DNA from: Corynespora cassiicola
Lineage: Eukaryota; Ascomycota; Dothideomycetes; Pleosporales; Corynesporascaceae
DNA length: 64,000 nt
Direction of reading: 5' to 3'
Assembly: GCA_022059125.1 (NCBI GenBank)
Contig: JAEUWY010000005.1
Location: 3,906,001-3,970,000 of the forward strand
Shown here: one piece after another, positions 12,250 to 24,987 of the stretch
Layout of the letters: each line of letters opens with the position of its first letter
Numbering within the stretch: the stretch's first letter is position 1
The notes under the pieces: model-generated
The model's database searches: none
Told to the model about the DNA's origin: nothing
The model's input: the letters and a program-made list of their open reading frames with translations, nothing else
Translations under genes and position numbers: made by a program

Positions 12250-15200
12250 GAAAAAAACTGCTATAACTATAGTAAGTAAAACTATTTTATATATAATTGC
12301 AATTTTCTGCAAATAAACTAAATTAATATAAAAAATAATTTATATAACTAATTTAAAAACGCGATTAACTTCTATAATCTAAATTTATTCTAATTAGAAA
12401 ATAAAAACGTCTAAAAAAAATTTTTATTTTAAATTTAGATAAGTACAACTTATTACAGATAAAAATTTTAAACTTACTAAAAAAAAAGCACTTTAAAGTA
12501 CTTTTAATTCTTTATTCTAACAGATTTAGAATTTATTTATATTTTTTTATTAATACTAGCGTATAAAGCTTTTTGTTTATTAATACTTCTATTATAACTT
12601 TATTATTTTATACTTTTTAGATTTCTATTTAGAAACTGCTTTACTAAGTTAAAATACGCAGCTTCTAAAATTTAATTAAATTTTTAGTTACTTATTATAT
12701 CTGTTTTTATCTTCGTTTAAATAAACGTATAATACTAAATTACTTTTTTATTATTCTTAATTTTAAATTTTAGAACTGTATTATTAGTCTAAAATAGATA
12801 AAAAAATTTAAACTTAAACTAGACACAGAATATAACCGGATTATCTAGCTTTTTTAGTACCTACTTTTATATATACCTACTCTATCTATATTCTAATATT
12901 TATATTAACTATTTACTAGCTGAAGTGTAGAGTAAAATATTTTCTAAAAAAATACTTTTTAGAAAGCTAACTAAACTAGATACTATTAAAATTTAAAAAC
13001 TTATCTGTATTAACTCTAAAAACTAAATTTTTTTTAGCTTAGACGCTTTTTTCTAACTAACTTCTAACTAAATTCTAAGTTTAGTTAAAGTTTCTAAATA
13101 GCTGCTATTTTAGCTAATACTTTTTATTTCTAAATAAAATAATCTAAAAATAAATTTTTTATAATAACTATTTTTAAAATTAACTAATTAATTAAAAACT
13201 TTTTTTTTAGAACTTAGAATACTGTAGTTCTAGCACTGTCCCGACTTTCTTTTATATATTAGATATATTAGAATATATTTAACTCTAAGGCCGCACTCTA
13301 TCTTCTGCTCTACTAACTTTATAACTATAAAATTATTTTTACTAAACTTTTTTTTAATAGCTATAGTTTTCTGTATAAATAGAGTTTTAAAAAACTTAAA
13401 ACTACTTAAAAGTTTATAATAACTTAACTATAATACAGTTTTATTAAGCAGAGTCGGAGTTTTTTTATATTACCTATTCTATATATTCGTAAAGTAAATA
13501 AAAAGCTTAAAATATATATTAACTATTATAAACTAAATACTTTAACTAAAAAAAATATTTATTTAATATCTAAGATAGACGAACTTTTAGTAAAGTCTAG
13601 TAAAACTAAAGTTTTTATAAAATTAGATATTTACGCTGTATTTAATAAAATTTAAATAAATTTTAATAGTAAAAAATATATTACTTTCTAGACATAATAT
13701 AAAATATATAAATATAAAATTTTTCTATTTAGGTTATATAACAGACCAGCTATCTTCCAGCAATATATAAACAACGTTTTAATTAACTACTTTAATAACT
13801 TCTGCATCGCATATCTAGACGATGTTTTTATCTACTTTAAAAATAAATAAATTTATATCTAGTATATTAAAGCTGTTTTAAAATAACTACGTTAAACTAA
13901 ACTGTAAGTAAATATAGCTAAATTTAAATTCTATATAAAACGTATCTAATACTTAAAATATATTTTAACTAACTAAAAACTAAAAGTAAATCTAAAAAAA
14001 GTTAAAGTTTTATAGAATTAGATTTAATCTACTACTGTTAAAGAAGTAAAGTTTTTTTTTAAATTTACTAGCTTCTACTAATAATTTATACTAAAATATT
14101 TCTGTATTATTTTACTAATTAGTATATTTTAAAACTCTGCTATATTTTTTAAATAGATTTAAAAATGTAACTAGATATTTAAAGCCTTAAAAAACTCTTT
14201 TCTTTCTATTTTAAATTTTTATTATTTTAACTCTAAACTATTTATAAAATTAAAAATTAATATATTTAATAGCGCTATCGCAGATGTATAGTTTTAGTAA
14301 TATACTAACAGAAATTAGTATTTATATACTTTCTACAGTAAAACTCTATCCAGTTCTAAACTTAACTAAAAAATATATAATAAAAAACTTTTTGCTATTA
14401 TTACTGCCTTCTAAAAATAGTAAACTAATTTTTTCTTTGTAAAGTATTAGATTTAGATATATTCTAATTATAAGTCGCTGGAATACTTTATAATAACTAA
14501 AATTCTAAATACTAGATAAGTAAAATAGGCAGAAGAACTAGCGTTTTTTAACTTTTAAATTAAATATATTTTAAGTAAAAATAATACTAAAGCTGACATT
14601 CTTAGCCGTCGCAAATAAAATATAAAAAATTTTTTAACTATATAGTAAAATAACTGTTTTTACGTGCTAATCGGACTGTATTACTTTAACTTTTAAATTA
14701 ACGCTAAATTAGCTTAAAAATATATTAGAATTTAAACTAAGTATGTAGCTCGTGTATATATAATATTTCTAAAAAATTTTATAAGCTTTAACTTTCTTAA
14801 ACTTATTAATATCTTTCTAAAAGAAAATTAATTAAGCTTTATAAAAAAACGCGAAAATTTTTTTAACTAATACTAAATATATAATAAACTTATATTATAC
14901 TAATATTAACTATATATTTTTTAGAACTTTACGCTTATCACACGCTTAATATAAAAAGCTTATAACTAAGTCTTTTTAGCACACTCTAGCGCTATAAAAA
15001 CTTACTAGCTATTAATTTAGAAGTACTATTAAAAAAATATAAAAAACTCGTGCAAGTAATATGTACAGAACTATTTTATCTGTTAATAAGTATATCTAAA
15101 ACAAATCTGTCCCGCTAAAAAAATCTATTTTTTTTTATTTTAAACTATTTTATATAATACTTCTGCATAAACTTTAAAAAATTCCCCTATAATAAAACTA

Positions 15201-16260
15201 GCTATAATTAAATTTTAGTAATTATTAATCGACTTTTTAAGTAAGCTGTGTTAATTTTATATTATAAAAATACTAACGCACGTAGTATAGCCTATCTATT
15301 TATTTAATAAATATACTAATTTAGATATATTTTAGAAATGATTGTATTAGACTGAAAACTACAGTTTATTTTTAGTTTTTAGTCTAAATTCTGTTATATT
15401 ATTAGCGTTAAAATTAAGCTATCTACTGTCTACTATAAAAAAACTAATAGCTAAACTAAAATTATAAACTAATATATTAACTAGAGACTAAAGCTATTTA
15501 TAAGCTACTATTAGAATAACTAAAGTAAACTTCTGCTATTAATAAATCGCGCTTAACTTACTTTTCTATATATAAACTTAGAAATAACTTTGTATTAAGT
15601 TTTATTTAGTTCTAAACTTTATTAGAGTTAGTATTAGAAAAAACTCGAACTTTCTAAACTTTAGAAAAAACTAAATTACTAAAACACTTTAGTACTTATT
15701 TTATAAATATATAAAATATAGAAGCTCGCGAAAAAAAACTTTAAAAAAACTTAAAAATAAATATAAGTTTAAGTTAACCTCTACTGTTACTAAGTAAACT
15801 AAACTATTAGAAATTAAGTATATTTTAGTATAAAAAATTTAATATTTATAAAACTAAACTAAAAGCTGTCTGAACAGTAGACAGATTTTTTTAAAATATT
15901 AGAAAAAGTAAATTATTTATACTGCCTTAAACTACTTCTAAAATTAAAAATCTATAATATATTCGCACTAGATGTTTTATATAAAAACTCTACTAATCTG
16001 CTTTTAGAATAAAAAACTCTAAAACTAATTAGAGTACTAATTAATAAAGTAGAAAAATAGAAAGTTAAAGATATTCTTGCTAGTAAACTTATACGCTTAT
16101 TACTAAAGTATAAAGTAAGCTAAATTAGATATAACCTAGATTTTATATAGTATAACGCATCTAATTTTATAAAGGCTCTATATAAGTTAAAAGTTTTCTA
16201 TAATAAGTATCTAAATAAGCTAGAACCTCCCTAGTTTTTAAACTAATAGTTCTAAATATA
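12250..16260 (+). pseudogene. Gypsy 2 gag-pol remnant
   Basis: A degraded CCHC knuckle is visible near 12257-12300 (C-Y-N-Y..N..C spacing). Reverse transcriptase is clear from about 13610 to 13850: KLDIYAVFNKI, RPAIFQQYINNVL and an intact YLDDVFIYF around 13810-13836. A C-terminal chromodomain-like block lies at about 16079-16230 (KYKVS.IRYNLDFI.YNASNF, dots being stops). Stops occur throughout, so no polyprotein can be made. Confidence 0.75.
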
Positions 16261-17393
16261 AAAATAAAAAATAGAAAATATAAATTACCTGCAAAATAAT
16301 AAAGTAAAGTAGAATAGTTATTAGATTTTTTATCTAGAATTTTTTTTAGGTTTAACTCTAAAACCTCTCTAGGCTAACTACTAGTTTTTTTTATTTTTAT
16401 TAAAAATTAAATTTTTATTACTATTAGAATTTTTTAATTTAGACTTCTTATTAAGCTTTAGTAGATTTCTATCTAACTAGTTTACCTGCTAAAACTACTT
16501 TACTAAAAAAAACTTAGTAGATTTAGCAGCTTTTTTTTTATCTGCGCAAACTAGGCTATATAAAAAAACTATTTTTAAGTTAGCTAGCTTCTAATTTATT
16601 TTTTCTATACTTTAGTAAATTATTTTTAAAGTTATATAGATAGTTAGTAACACTTTTTTAGTTTATATACGTCCCGACTCTGCTTTAGTTATTTAAGCTA
16701 TAATTAAAACAGCTTTAGCCGCGATTCTTACTATAGTAATTAAAATAAAGTTATTTAGATTTTTTTTTTAGTTATTTATAGTTTATACTAATATTTTATA
16801 CTTAGCAGCGCAGTATTTTAAAATCTAAAATAGAGTATTAGCTAACTATTCTAAATACGCACTAAGTTAGATATATACTAGCTTATATAAACTTTTTTAA
16901 ATAGTACAGTACTCACACTTTTTACTTAAAGTTAACTTAAATTTAAAGTTAATTATATATTTTTTTGCTAAAGTGTAACAGGCGCGTAAGTATATTTTAC
17001 AGTAAACTACTAATAAAGTACTAGATAGAACTAAAATAAGTATTATAAAGTAAATTAGAGAGCTAATTTAATAGTAAAAAGCTTTGGAAAAGGTTAGCAG
17101 AGGCACCGGATCCGAAACAAACTACTTATAGAATATAATAATTAAAAGAATGAAGAAAAAGAAAAAAAAAAGAAAAGTTTAAAAGACTAAATTTATAACT
17201 GCTAGATAGTAGCTTTATAAAAGTATTTTACTAGTTACGCAAACGCGCAATACTTTTTTCTATAAAATACTAGAAGTAAAAGTAAATAATAAAATAAAGT
17301 ACTCTGCTTCTAATAAAAACTATTTATATTTTTCTCTAAATAGGCTACAAATTATATTAGATTAGAATAATCTGTCTACTAGAGAGAGAGTAA

Positions 17394-17760
17394 TATAATA
17401 AACTTTATTTGTATAAAGTTTAAATATATTTACTTTTAAGTATCGCGCACGTAATTTAAAACTTTATATCTAATTTTTAGCTTCTAACTTCTAATATAGC
17501 TCTAATTTAGCTCCGATCTTTTATCTTTTCGTACCTTTCTATAATAACTAAAAAATAAAACTAGACTAAACTAGACTTAAAATAGGTGCTGGAGAAAAAC
17601 TATAAAAAGTTATAATAGTTTTAGATAGTTCTGTAGTTTAGAAATGTTTTTTTATACAAAATTTATAGGTTCTAATTTGTAATTGTTCTCTAGTTCTGTA
17701 AATTCTTATTCTAAGTAGTACCTGAGCTGTATTAGAGATAAGTCGCCCTGTGTCCTTACA
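17394..17760 (+). repeat. 3' LTR of Gypsy element 2
   Basis: 367 bases, partner of 10554-10920, followed by the target-site copy ATTTC. Confidence 0.9.
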
Positions 17761-18196
17761 ATTTCTATTTCTAAAATATTTATTTATATATTAATTTAAC
17801 TAGTTTATTATTATGTAATCAGTGCTTATATAAGCAAAACCTTATTTTTAAAATCTTATTTTTTAATATTTAATTAATTTTCTAGCTCCAGTTTTTTACT
17901 TACGTAATATATACTAAACTTAATTTAGTTAGCGTAAAATACAAAGTTTTAATAATTTTTTAAGTAAAAAATTACAGCGTGTTTAATTTTATATTTTTTT
18001 TTAGTATAACTTTAGAGCTTTTTTAAAAGCTAAAAATATTATATAATTAATTTATTTTTATTTCTTTACGTATAGCGCTAGTAAATATCTTTATAACTAA
18101 TTTTTTTTTTTTTAGTAGCTAGTTTATATAAAAATTTATATAAGTTTAAAAAGTACAATTTTTTCTATTACGCTTTTTTAATGTCACCCCTCTGTA

Positions 18197-18641
18197 TTAA
18201 AAATATAAATAATTTTTAGTAAAAAATAAAAACTTAGTTTAAACTTTAATTTACTTCTGCTTTTTAGAACTTTAATAAAAAATCTCTAAAGCTTAAAAAA
18301 ACTCTATTAAATAAAGTTATATATTATTAATTTAAAAGCTATAAATAGAAAGTATAAAACTACAATGCTAAAAAAAAACAGAGTTAAATTAGATTACTAA
18401 TTAAAAATACTAATTAAAGTTGTGTACTACTTAATCAGCTAAACTACTTATATTAAATACTGATTAATTAGTATTAAAATAATAGTAGCAGCTATTAATA
18501 GACTAAATACTATTACTACTTTTTTTAAAAAAATAGCGTTTTAAACTAATATTTAAAATTTTAAAAATTAAATATTTAAAGTTGTAGAATACTATTTACA
18601 AAAATATAAAAATAATTATTAAGTAAAATTTTTTTAGATTT
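18197..18641. other. AT-rich spacer, unassigned
   Basis: Between Tc1 A and the next foldback element. I recognised no coding motif or element end. Confidence 0.4.
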
Positions 18642-19722
18642 AACGTAAAGAATAAGCGAGTCGGCCGAATAAGCGAGTCGGCTACTTAATACTAAGCATT
18701 TATATAAAACTTTAAAGCTTAATAACTCATTTATTATAATATTTTTTATAAACTAAATATATATACATTAATATATTAAAATTATTATTATAATATACAG
18801 TGCTTTCTATAGTCTAGTTTATCTAATTTAATCTAGTATATTATTAAAAATAATTTATATAAATAAACTTTTAAATAATTGTAAGCTTTTTATAAACTAA
18901 ATAAAATATAAAAATATGAAAAATAAAGTATTTAATAATAATAAATACTAAAATTAAGTATTAAAATTAAAATACATTTTAATAATTTATATTTATTTAT
19001 ATAAAACGCTAAATTCAATTTTTTCTAAAAAAACAATTATAAAAAATAGTTTTATAGTAGATAATATATTATATAAATAGTTTGTTAAAAAGTTTTAAAT
19101 TAAATATATAGCGTATAAATTTAAAAAGTAAAAAAAATTTATTTTAAAAATAAACTAAATAAACAATACTAGAATAAGCACTATATACTATAATAATAAT
19201 TTTAATATATTTATATATATTTATATAGTTTATAAAAAAAATTATAATTTATTATAGCTATTTTAAAGTTATTATTTTAATAAAACTAATACTACTTTAT
19301 ATAAATTTTAAAGCTTAATGTAACGGATGTTGCGGGACTTCAGCTATTCTATATTTATATTAGTATACTAAGTAAGTAAGCTGCGTAAAACCTACGCTTA
19401 GCGCGCACTTTAAACATAATAAATATTATTTTTAAAACTACTATTAATATATTATTTAAGCTATTTTTCTGTTATTAATTTTAGTATAAAGCAAATACTA
19501 TTACCTGAAGCTAGATTCTTTACACTTAATAGCTTTTTAATTAATAAATTTATTAATATTTTTTTATTTTTATAAAAAACTATTTATTACAGCTTTATAA
19601 ATTATAAAAGTTTTTTTAATAAATATTATAATAAATAAGTTATTAAGCTTTAAAGTTTTATATAAATACTTAGTATTAAGTAGCCGACTCGCTTATCCGG
19701 CCGACTCGCTTATTTTTTATAT
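18642..19722. mobile_element. Foldback element B, pogo-type ends, split by a solo LTR
   Basis: The left end ACGTAAAGAATAAGCGAG (18642) and the right end ...TTTTTTATAT (19722, ACGT mutated to ATAT) are each flanked by TA. Paired AAGCGAGTCGG boxes and the ACTTAATACTAAGCATT block match foldback elements A and C. Without the solo LTR at 19319-19524 it is about 870 bases. Its middle differs from the other foldback copies. Confidence 0.75.
19319..19524 (+). repeat. Solo LTR with 5-base target duplication
   Basis: It starts TGTAACGGATGTTGCGGGAC and ends CTTTACA, with CTTAA on both sides (19314-19318 and 19525-19529). At 206 bases with no internal region, it is probably the product of LTR-LTR recombination. 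It belongs to a different family from the other LTR elements here. Confidence 0.8.
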
Positions 19723-19724
19723 TA

Positions 19725-19985
19725 ATTAAGTATTAAAGTAAAAGTACATTTTAGTAATATATATTTATTTATATAAAATACTAATTTTAACTTTTTTTTG
19801 AAAAAGCATTTTAAAAATAGTTTTTTAGTATAAAATATATTAAACTAAAAGTTTTTTTAAAAGTTTGAAATTAAATATATAGCGTATAAACTAAAATAAT
19901 ATTTTTTTAATACTATTAAACTAAACTAAATAAACTATACTAAAATAAAACCTGCACGCTATAATAATAAATTTACTATATTAAT
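19725..19985. repeat. Truncated foldback-element fragment
   Basis: It resembles the reverse complement of the middle of foldback element C (about 46020-46270), including the TAGCGTATAAA and GCACGCTATAATAATAAATT blocks. Neither arm end is present, so it is a fragment. Confidence 0.6.
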
Positions 19986-19989
19986 ATTT

Positions 19990-20200
19990 AAAAAGCTGTA
20001 AAAGTTTTTTTTTTTTTAGCTTTACTAAGCTAGAACTAAATAATAAGTACGGATAATAAATATATACAGTAATAACGCTGGTTAGGTATTTAATAAAATA
20101 GTAATTAAAAATAATAAAAAATATTTAAATCATTTATAAGTATATAAGTAATTTTTATTCTGTAAGTACGTAAGTCGCAAAAATTATAGTAGTTTTTTAA
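19990..20200 (+). repeat. Unclassified repeat S, copy 1
   Basis: It starts AAAAAGCTGTAAAAG, followed by a T-run and a GCTTTACTAAGCTAGAACTA block. Related sequence occurs in inverse orientation at 48366-48457 plus 57459-57650, and again at about 30360-30470. No coding signal was seen. Confidence 0.6.
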
Positions 20201-20239
20201 AAAATTATTTATAAAATAAACTATTACAGAATCCCGGGT

Positions 20240-21018
20240 ATATATAAAATAAAATATTATTTTAAAGTTTTAAGACTTTAAAGCTTTAAAACAGTAAGGT
20301 TTATAAAAGCCTATTTAAAATTATTATAATATTAAAGTAAATAATTATAATTTATAAGCTAGTAAGATTTTTTTTTTAATAAATTATTAAGCTGTAGATT
20401 TTAATTCTAATATCTATAAATATAAAAATACTATCTGCTACACTAAAACTGTATAAAATAAATTTTTAATAAAAATTTTAAATTACAGTTTTTTTAAATC
20501 GCAGAAAAAACATTTTATTTTAATTAAAACTTAACTTATTATAAATAAGCTGTTTTATAAAACTAGACCAGCTTATAGCTAACGTAGCGTAATAAAATAA
20601 CTGTAATAGCTATAATAGCTGTAATAATTTATAAAGTTTTAATTTTTACAGCTACGCTTAGCGTAGTTAATATTATTTTAATAATTTTAGCCCGTAGTAA
20701 AAATAACTTTTTTTTTAAAATTTTAAATAAAGTTTTAGCTAAAATTTTAGTTAAAATTTTTAGTACTAATAATAAATTAAAATTTAAACTTTAATTTTAT
20801 TACGCAGCGCTTTTATCTAAATATTTTATTTAATAAATAATTTTTTTTATAAGCTTTTAAAAGTGTTAAAAAAAATTAGTAGTTTAAGCAGCAGCAGTAG
20901 TAGCAGTAATTTATATATTATATATATTTTATATTTAAATAACTACTAACGTGCGATAGTAATTATAAATTATATAATAGTAGTTATAAAAAACAGCGTT
21001 TATAAGTAACTTTTAGTA
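20240..21018 (+). repeat. Unclassified repeat R, copy 1, left part
   Basis: About 20461-21018 matches 37568-38131, and 20240-20460 matches 48180-48365. It contains a CAGCAGCAGTAGTAGCAG run at about 20889. It is interrupted at TA 21017-21018 by Tc1 B and continues at 23078. I recognise no protein family in it. Confidence 0.65.
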
Positions 21019-23077
21019 CAGTAAAGTAAAGCTATAAAAATAAAATAAAATTAGTTTGATAGAAATTGATTAAAACTTTAAGCTTAGAAAAGAAAAAATT
21101 AGAGTTTGTATTATAGTTATAAGGTTATAAATAAGCTTAAAGTAGAGGTAAAAAAAATACAAAATTAAGTGCTGATTTATTTTTTATCTAGCGTATAATT
21201 TGATTTTTTTATTTGATTATTATAAACCTATAAACTACATATATATATAAATAAAATTTTATTATAACTTTCTCTTTTAAAAAAAAATAATAATAATAGA
21301 AATAATTTTTTTTAAGAAATCAAACTATGTAAATAAATTAATAATTAATTAAATTATTAATATTTTGTATAATATCTGTTAGCTTTAATAACTGCTTCCT
21401 AACATCTAGATAAAAATAATATATAATTATCTATTATTTTTTGTAGAATTAAATTCTATTTTTTATTTATAGCGTTTATAAATAAAGTATTATCTTTTTT
21501 ATTATTTTTTTTGCCTAGTAAATTAGGATTTAATTTTTTTAAATTATTTTTTAATATAGCCTAAATATTTTCTATAGGTGCTAAGTCTGGGCTATAAGCT
21601 GGATGTTTAAATTATTTTATCTTATTTTTTTAAACTATTTTAAAACTAGTTTAGCTGTATGAATTTTTAAATTATCTTGTTAAAATTTCTAGTCTATAAC
21701 CTAATTAGTATTTGTATTAATTTTATAATTTAATAATTAATAAAAATTAATTTAATTAAATATTAAATTTAACAAAAAAATAAAAAAAGGTATATAAACT
21801 AACCGGGTTTTATTTATTTTTTAATAATAGATTTTAATACTTTTTATATATAATCCGTATTATTAAAATTATTTTTAGAATTAGGTGTTTTAATAAACAC
21901 TAATTCTGATCTTCCTCCTATCCAAATAGCTCTTTATATTGATATAACAATATCTCAAGCTATAATTTAATTAGTACTAATTTTTTTAAAAAAGTAATTA
22001 AATTAAAAAAATATAATTAATTTTTAGTTAATTCTAGTTTTTTTAAATTTTTTTTTAAACTTATAATTTAATGTTATAAAAGCTAATTCAGCTCCTACTT
22101 TTTTATTTCTCTTTTTTCTTATATATTTCTGTCTAGAACTTAGGCTTTTTTCTATTACTGACTTATTAGAAAATATAATTTTATTTAAATTTAAATTTTC
22201 TATATTTTTTATATTTTTTTTATATATTCTAATTTTATTTTAGCTTTTTTTTTTTTAAATACGGCTTTTTAGTACTAATATTTGTACTATAATTTTCTTC
22301 TTTTAAATATCTTTGTAAGCTTTTTTTAAATATTTTTATATTATCTTCTAGTAATATTCTTTTATTTATTTTTTTAGAGCATTTAATTAAATCTCTATTA
22401 ATAATTCTTTTATCTCTTTCTAATAGCTTAATTTTTTTTTATTTTATTGTTTATTTAAGCTATTAAATAATTTTTTTTTTATTTATTCGTTGTATAGTAG
22501 CATAAATACTACTTTTATTTTTCTTTAATATATTAGAAATAGTTATTATAGGTGTATTAGCTTTTAATAAAAGATTAACTTTTTCTTTATAGTCTGAAAA
22601 GTGAGGTTCTATCTTGTTTTTGTTAAGAGAAAATAAAGATTTAGAATTTTTTTTCTAAAATATTTATTTATATACTAATTTAACTAGCTTATTATTATAT
22701 AATAATGCTTATATAATCAAAACTTCATTTTTTAAACTTTAATTTTTTATAACTTAAATATAAAATTATAGCTCCAGTTTTTTGCTTACGTAATATATAC
22801 TAAGTCTAATTCGATTAGCGTAAAATAAAAAGTTAAAAAAAAATTTTAAATAAAAAATTAAATCAGCTTTAAAATTTACACTTTTTTTTACCTCTACTTA
22901 AGCTTATTTATAACCTTATAACTATAATATAAACTCTAATTCTTTTTTAAACTTCATGCTTTAATAAATATCTATTAAATCAATTTTTTTTATTTTTATA
23001 GCTAGTTTAATTAGAAAGTTATAGCAGTTTAAAAACTGCTCTTTTTTCGATTAAACTATTTTAATGTCACCCCTCTG
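21019..23077 (-). mobile_element. Tc1-type DNA transposon B
   Basis: The right end AATGTCACCCCTCTG at 23077 is followed by TA (23078-23079). The left end keeps only CAG at 21019 after TA (21017-21018) and then jumps to inner TIR sequence, so the outer part of the left TIR seems deleted. The uninterrupted site exists at 38130-38131, which confirms both boundaries and the TA duplication. Length is 2059 bases. Confidence 0.85.
21357..22612 (-). pseudogene. Tc1-type transposase remnant (element B)
   Basis: Homologous to the copies at 9256-10516 and 25456-26715. The start is now ATA instead of ATG (22612-22610), followed by EPHFSD. Internal stops are numerous and the C-terminal block ends at the stop at 21357. 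It looks more eroded than element C. Confidence 0.75.
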
Positions 23078-23287
23078 TATTAACAGTTTTTTTACTTAGT
23101 TAATTATATTTTTTTTTTCAAATTTCTACTATAAAAATATATATTAATTTAACTTTTTTTTTTAACTTTTACTATAATAAGCTATACTGTATATAACTAT
23201 ACTGTACGTAACTTTACTATAATATTTATATAACTATAATAGTAGAAAACATACGTAAAATAGTTAATATAGTAAAAAATAATAGTA
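23078..23287 (+). repeat. Repeat R, copy 1, middle part
   Basis: It matches 38130-38350. It follows the TA duplication of Tc1 B and stops at the TA (23286-23287) where the pogo element at 23288 inserted. Confidence 0.65.
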
Positions 23288-23349
23288 ATGTAAAAAATAA
23301 GCGAGTCGCTAGGACAAGCGAGTCGCCGCTCTACCTAACTGCTCTAAAA

Positions 23350-24940
23350 CTTTTTAACTATATCTACTATATTTCTACTAAAATTCTTTTAATTATTAAA
23401 TAACGAGAGATTTATAATTTTTATTTTTTTAGCTATTAAAAATAATTCTGTTTAAAGCGTACAACACGCTGCTTCTGCGTATAGCGTTTTCTGTATAATA
23501 CTTTATAATTAATATACTAGACGATCTGCGTAATATAATTACCAGCCTAATTTAAAGCAGTTAACTAAGCTTAAAAAAAAGTAATTATTACTTATATTTT
23601 TAAGCTAAACTTATAAAAATTCGCGTCTATACTAAGTACTATACGTAATATAGCTAATTAGTTACTTACTAAGTAAAAAGCAGGCTATATTAGTATTAAA
23701 TAGTTTAATAACTTTATTAAGCGTTAGCCAGACCTCTAAATTTAATTAATTTATTAGTAGAATTACTAGCGCGTTCTGTGTAAGAATTTTAAAGTTATAT
23801 ACTTTTAGTTTAAACTGCTATATTATATAAAAGAGAGATATAGTATTATTAATAAAAATATATACAACTTCGACGAAACAGGCTTTATAATAAATATAAT
23901 ATTAGCTTAATTAGTAGTTACAGTATTAGAGAGACAGAATTAATTTAAAAGTACTTAGCTAAATAATTAGAAATAAGCTATAGTAATTTAAAAGATTAAC
24001 GCGTGCGGCTAAGTAATTTTTTTTTTTATTATTTTCGCGGGTAAGTACTACTTTTTTCTATAATATAAAAGTAATAATATTTTATTTAGCTAGTATATAT
24101 TGCTCAGCGAGACAGGCTGAACGATAAATAAGCTAAATATATATTAGCTAAAGTATTTTAATACTTATACGTAGAGCTATACAGTAGAAATATATTAACT
24201 GCTTATTATTAATAGCTATAAAAGCTATAATTTTTTAGTTTTTTAGAACCTTTATAAAGCGAGTAATATTATTACTTTTTATATACTTTTATATTTATTA
24301 TACTTTTTTTAGTTTTTTAATATAGAGTGCTTTTCGCTTTTAAAGCGGGCGTATAGTAATAAAATTTTTAGCTTAGCATATAATTATATTAACTATATTA
24401 ATAAAATTACTTTTTTACTAGCTTTTAAAAAAGCTTTTAAATAATTTTTTATAAAAAGTAATATACGCGTAAGCTTTTAAAAAGTAGAAATAGTTTTATA
24501 TAACTTAAAAGCAGTACTATTAAAGCTTAACGTAAAGCTACGTATACTTATACTAGCTTTTTCTAAAGTTATTTAGTAAAAAATTAGAATATTAAGTAAC
24601 ACGTACGAGCTAAAGGCTTAATTAATATTAATTTATAACAGAATTAGAAAATATAACAGCTTATTATCTGTTTTTATTATTAAAGTGCTTACTTAGTTTA
24701 ATAAAAGTGCTGTAATACTAACTTATAAAGTTGTATTACTTTATACGCGAGTTAAAAATTTTAAAAAAGCTAATAAAACTATTACGCAGCGTATAAAGCG
24801 AAAAAAAAAAAAATTTAGTATAAAAAAACTTTAATAAAAGCTAAAAGGGCTGAAATTATAGCTTAAAAAACGTTAAAAAGTAATTAAATAAGAAAAAGTG
24901 TAAAAAAGTAGCTTATTTTAGTAGTAGCTAGCAGTTAAAA
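23350..24940 (+). pseudogene. pogo/Fot1-like transposase remnant (element H)
   Basis: The catalytic block YNFDETGF is intact at about 23863-23886. The second block reads LLIINSYKSYNF near 24205, where the family has LLI-D-G-H-x-S-H, so the aspartate is now asparagine. The third block IECFSLLKRAY is near 24330 (family D-V-G-C-F-x-P-L-K). This arrangement is typical of the DDE_1 transposases of fungal pogo/Fot1 elements. Many stops are present. Limits are approximate. Confidence 0.75.
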
Positions 24941-24987
24941 GCGCGCTGTACACACTGTAAAAAGTAAAAATATAACTTTTATACGTA

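Larger units (their letters stand above)
10554..17760 (+). mobile_element. Ty3/Gypsy chromovirus-type LTR retrotransposon 2, RIP-degraded
   Basis: The LTRs are 10554-10920 and 17394-17760, each 367 bases, starting TGTGA/TATAA and ending TTATA/TTACA. The target duplication ATTTC is at 10549-10553 and 17761-17765. It inserted just 5' of the Tc1 A transposase gene. The interior has a degraded CCHC zinc knuckle, reverse transcriptase with YLDD, and a C-terminal chromodomain-like stretch. It belongs to the same family as the inverted copy at 48691-55840. Confidence 0.9.
144..18194 (-). mobile_element. Tc1-type DNA transposon A, split by two LTR retrotransposons
   Basis: The left end begins CAGAGAGGTGACATT at 144 and the right end finishes AATGTCACCCCTCTG at 18194, each flanked by TA (142-143 and 18195-18196). 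The inverted repeats are long, about 200 bases or more; the left one is interrupted at 332/9053 by a Ty3/Gypsy element and the right one lies at about 17960-18194. Removing the two nested LTR elements and their 5-base duplications leaves about 2.1 kb, the size of the other Tc1 copies here. The transposase remnant is on the minus strand. TA target, long TIRs and a DD34E-type transposase place it in the Tc1/mariner superfamily. Confidence 0.85.
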
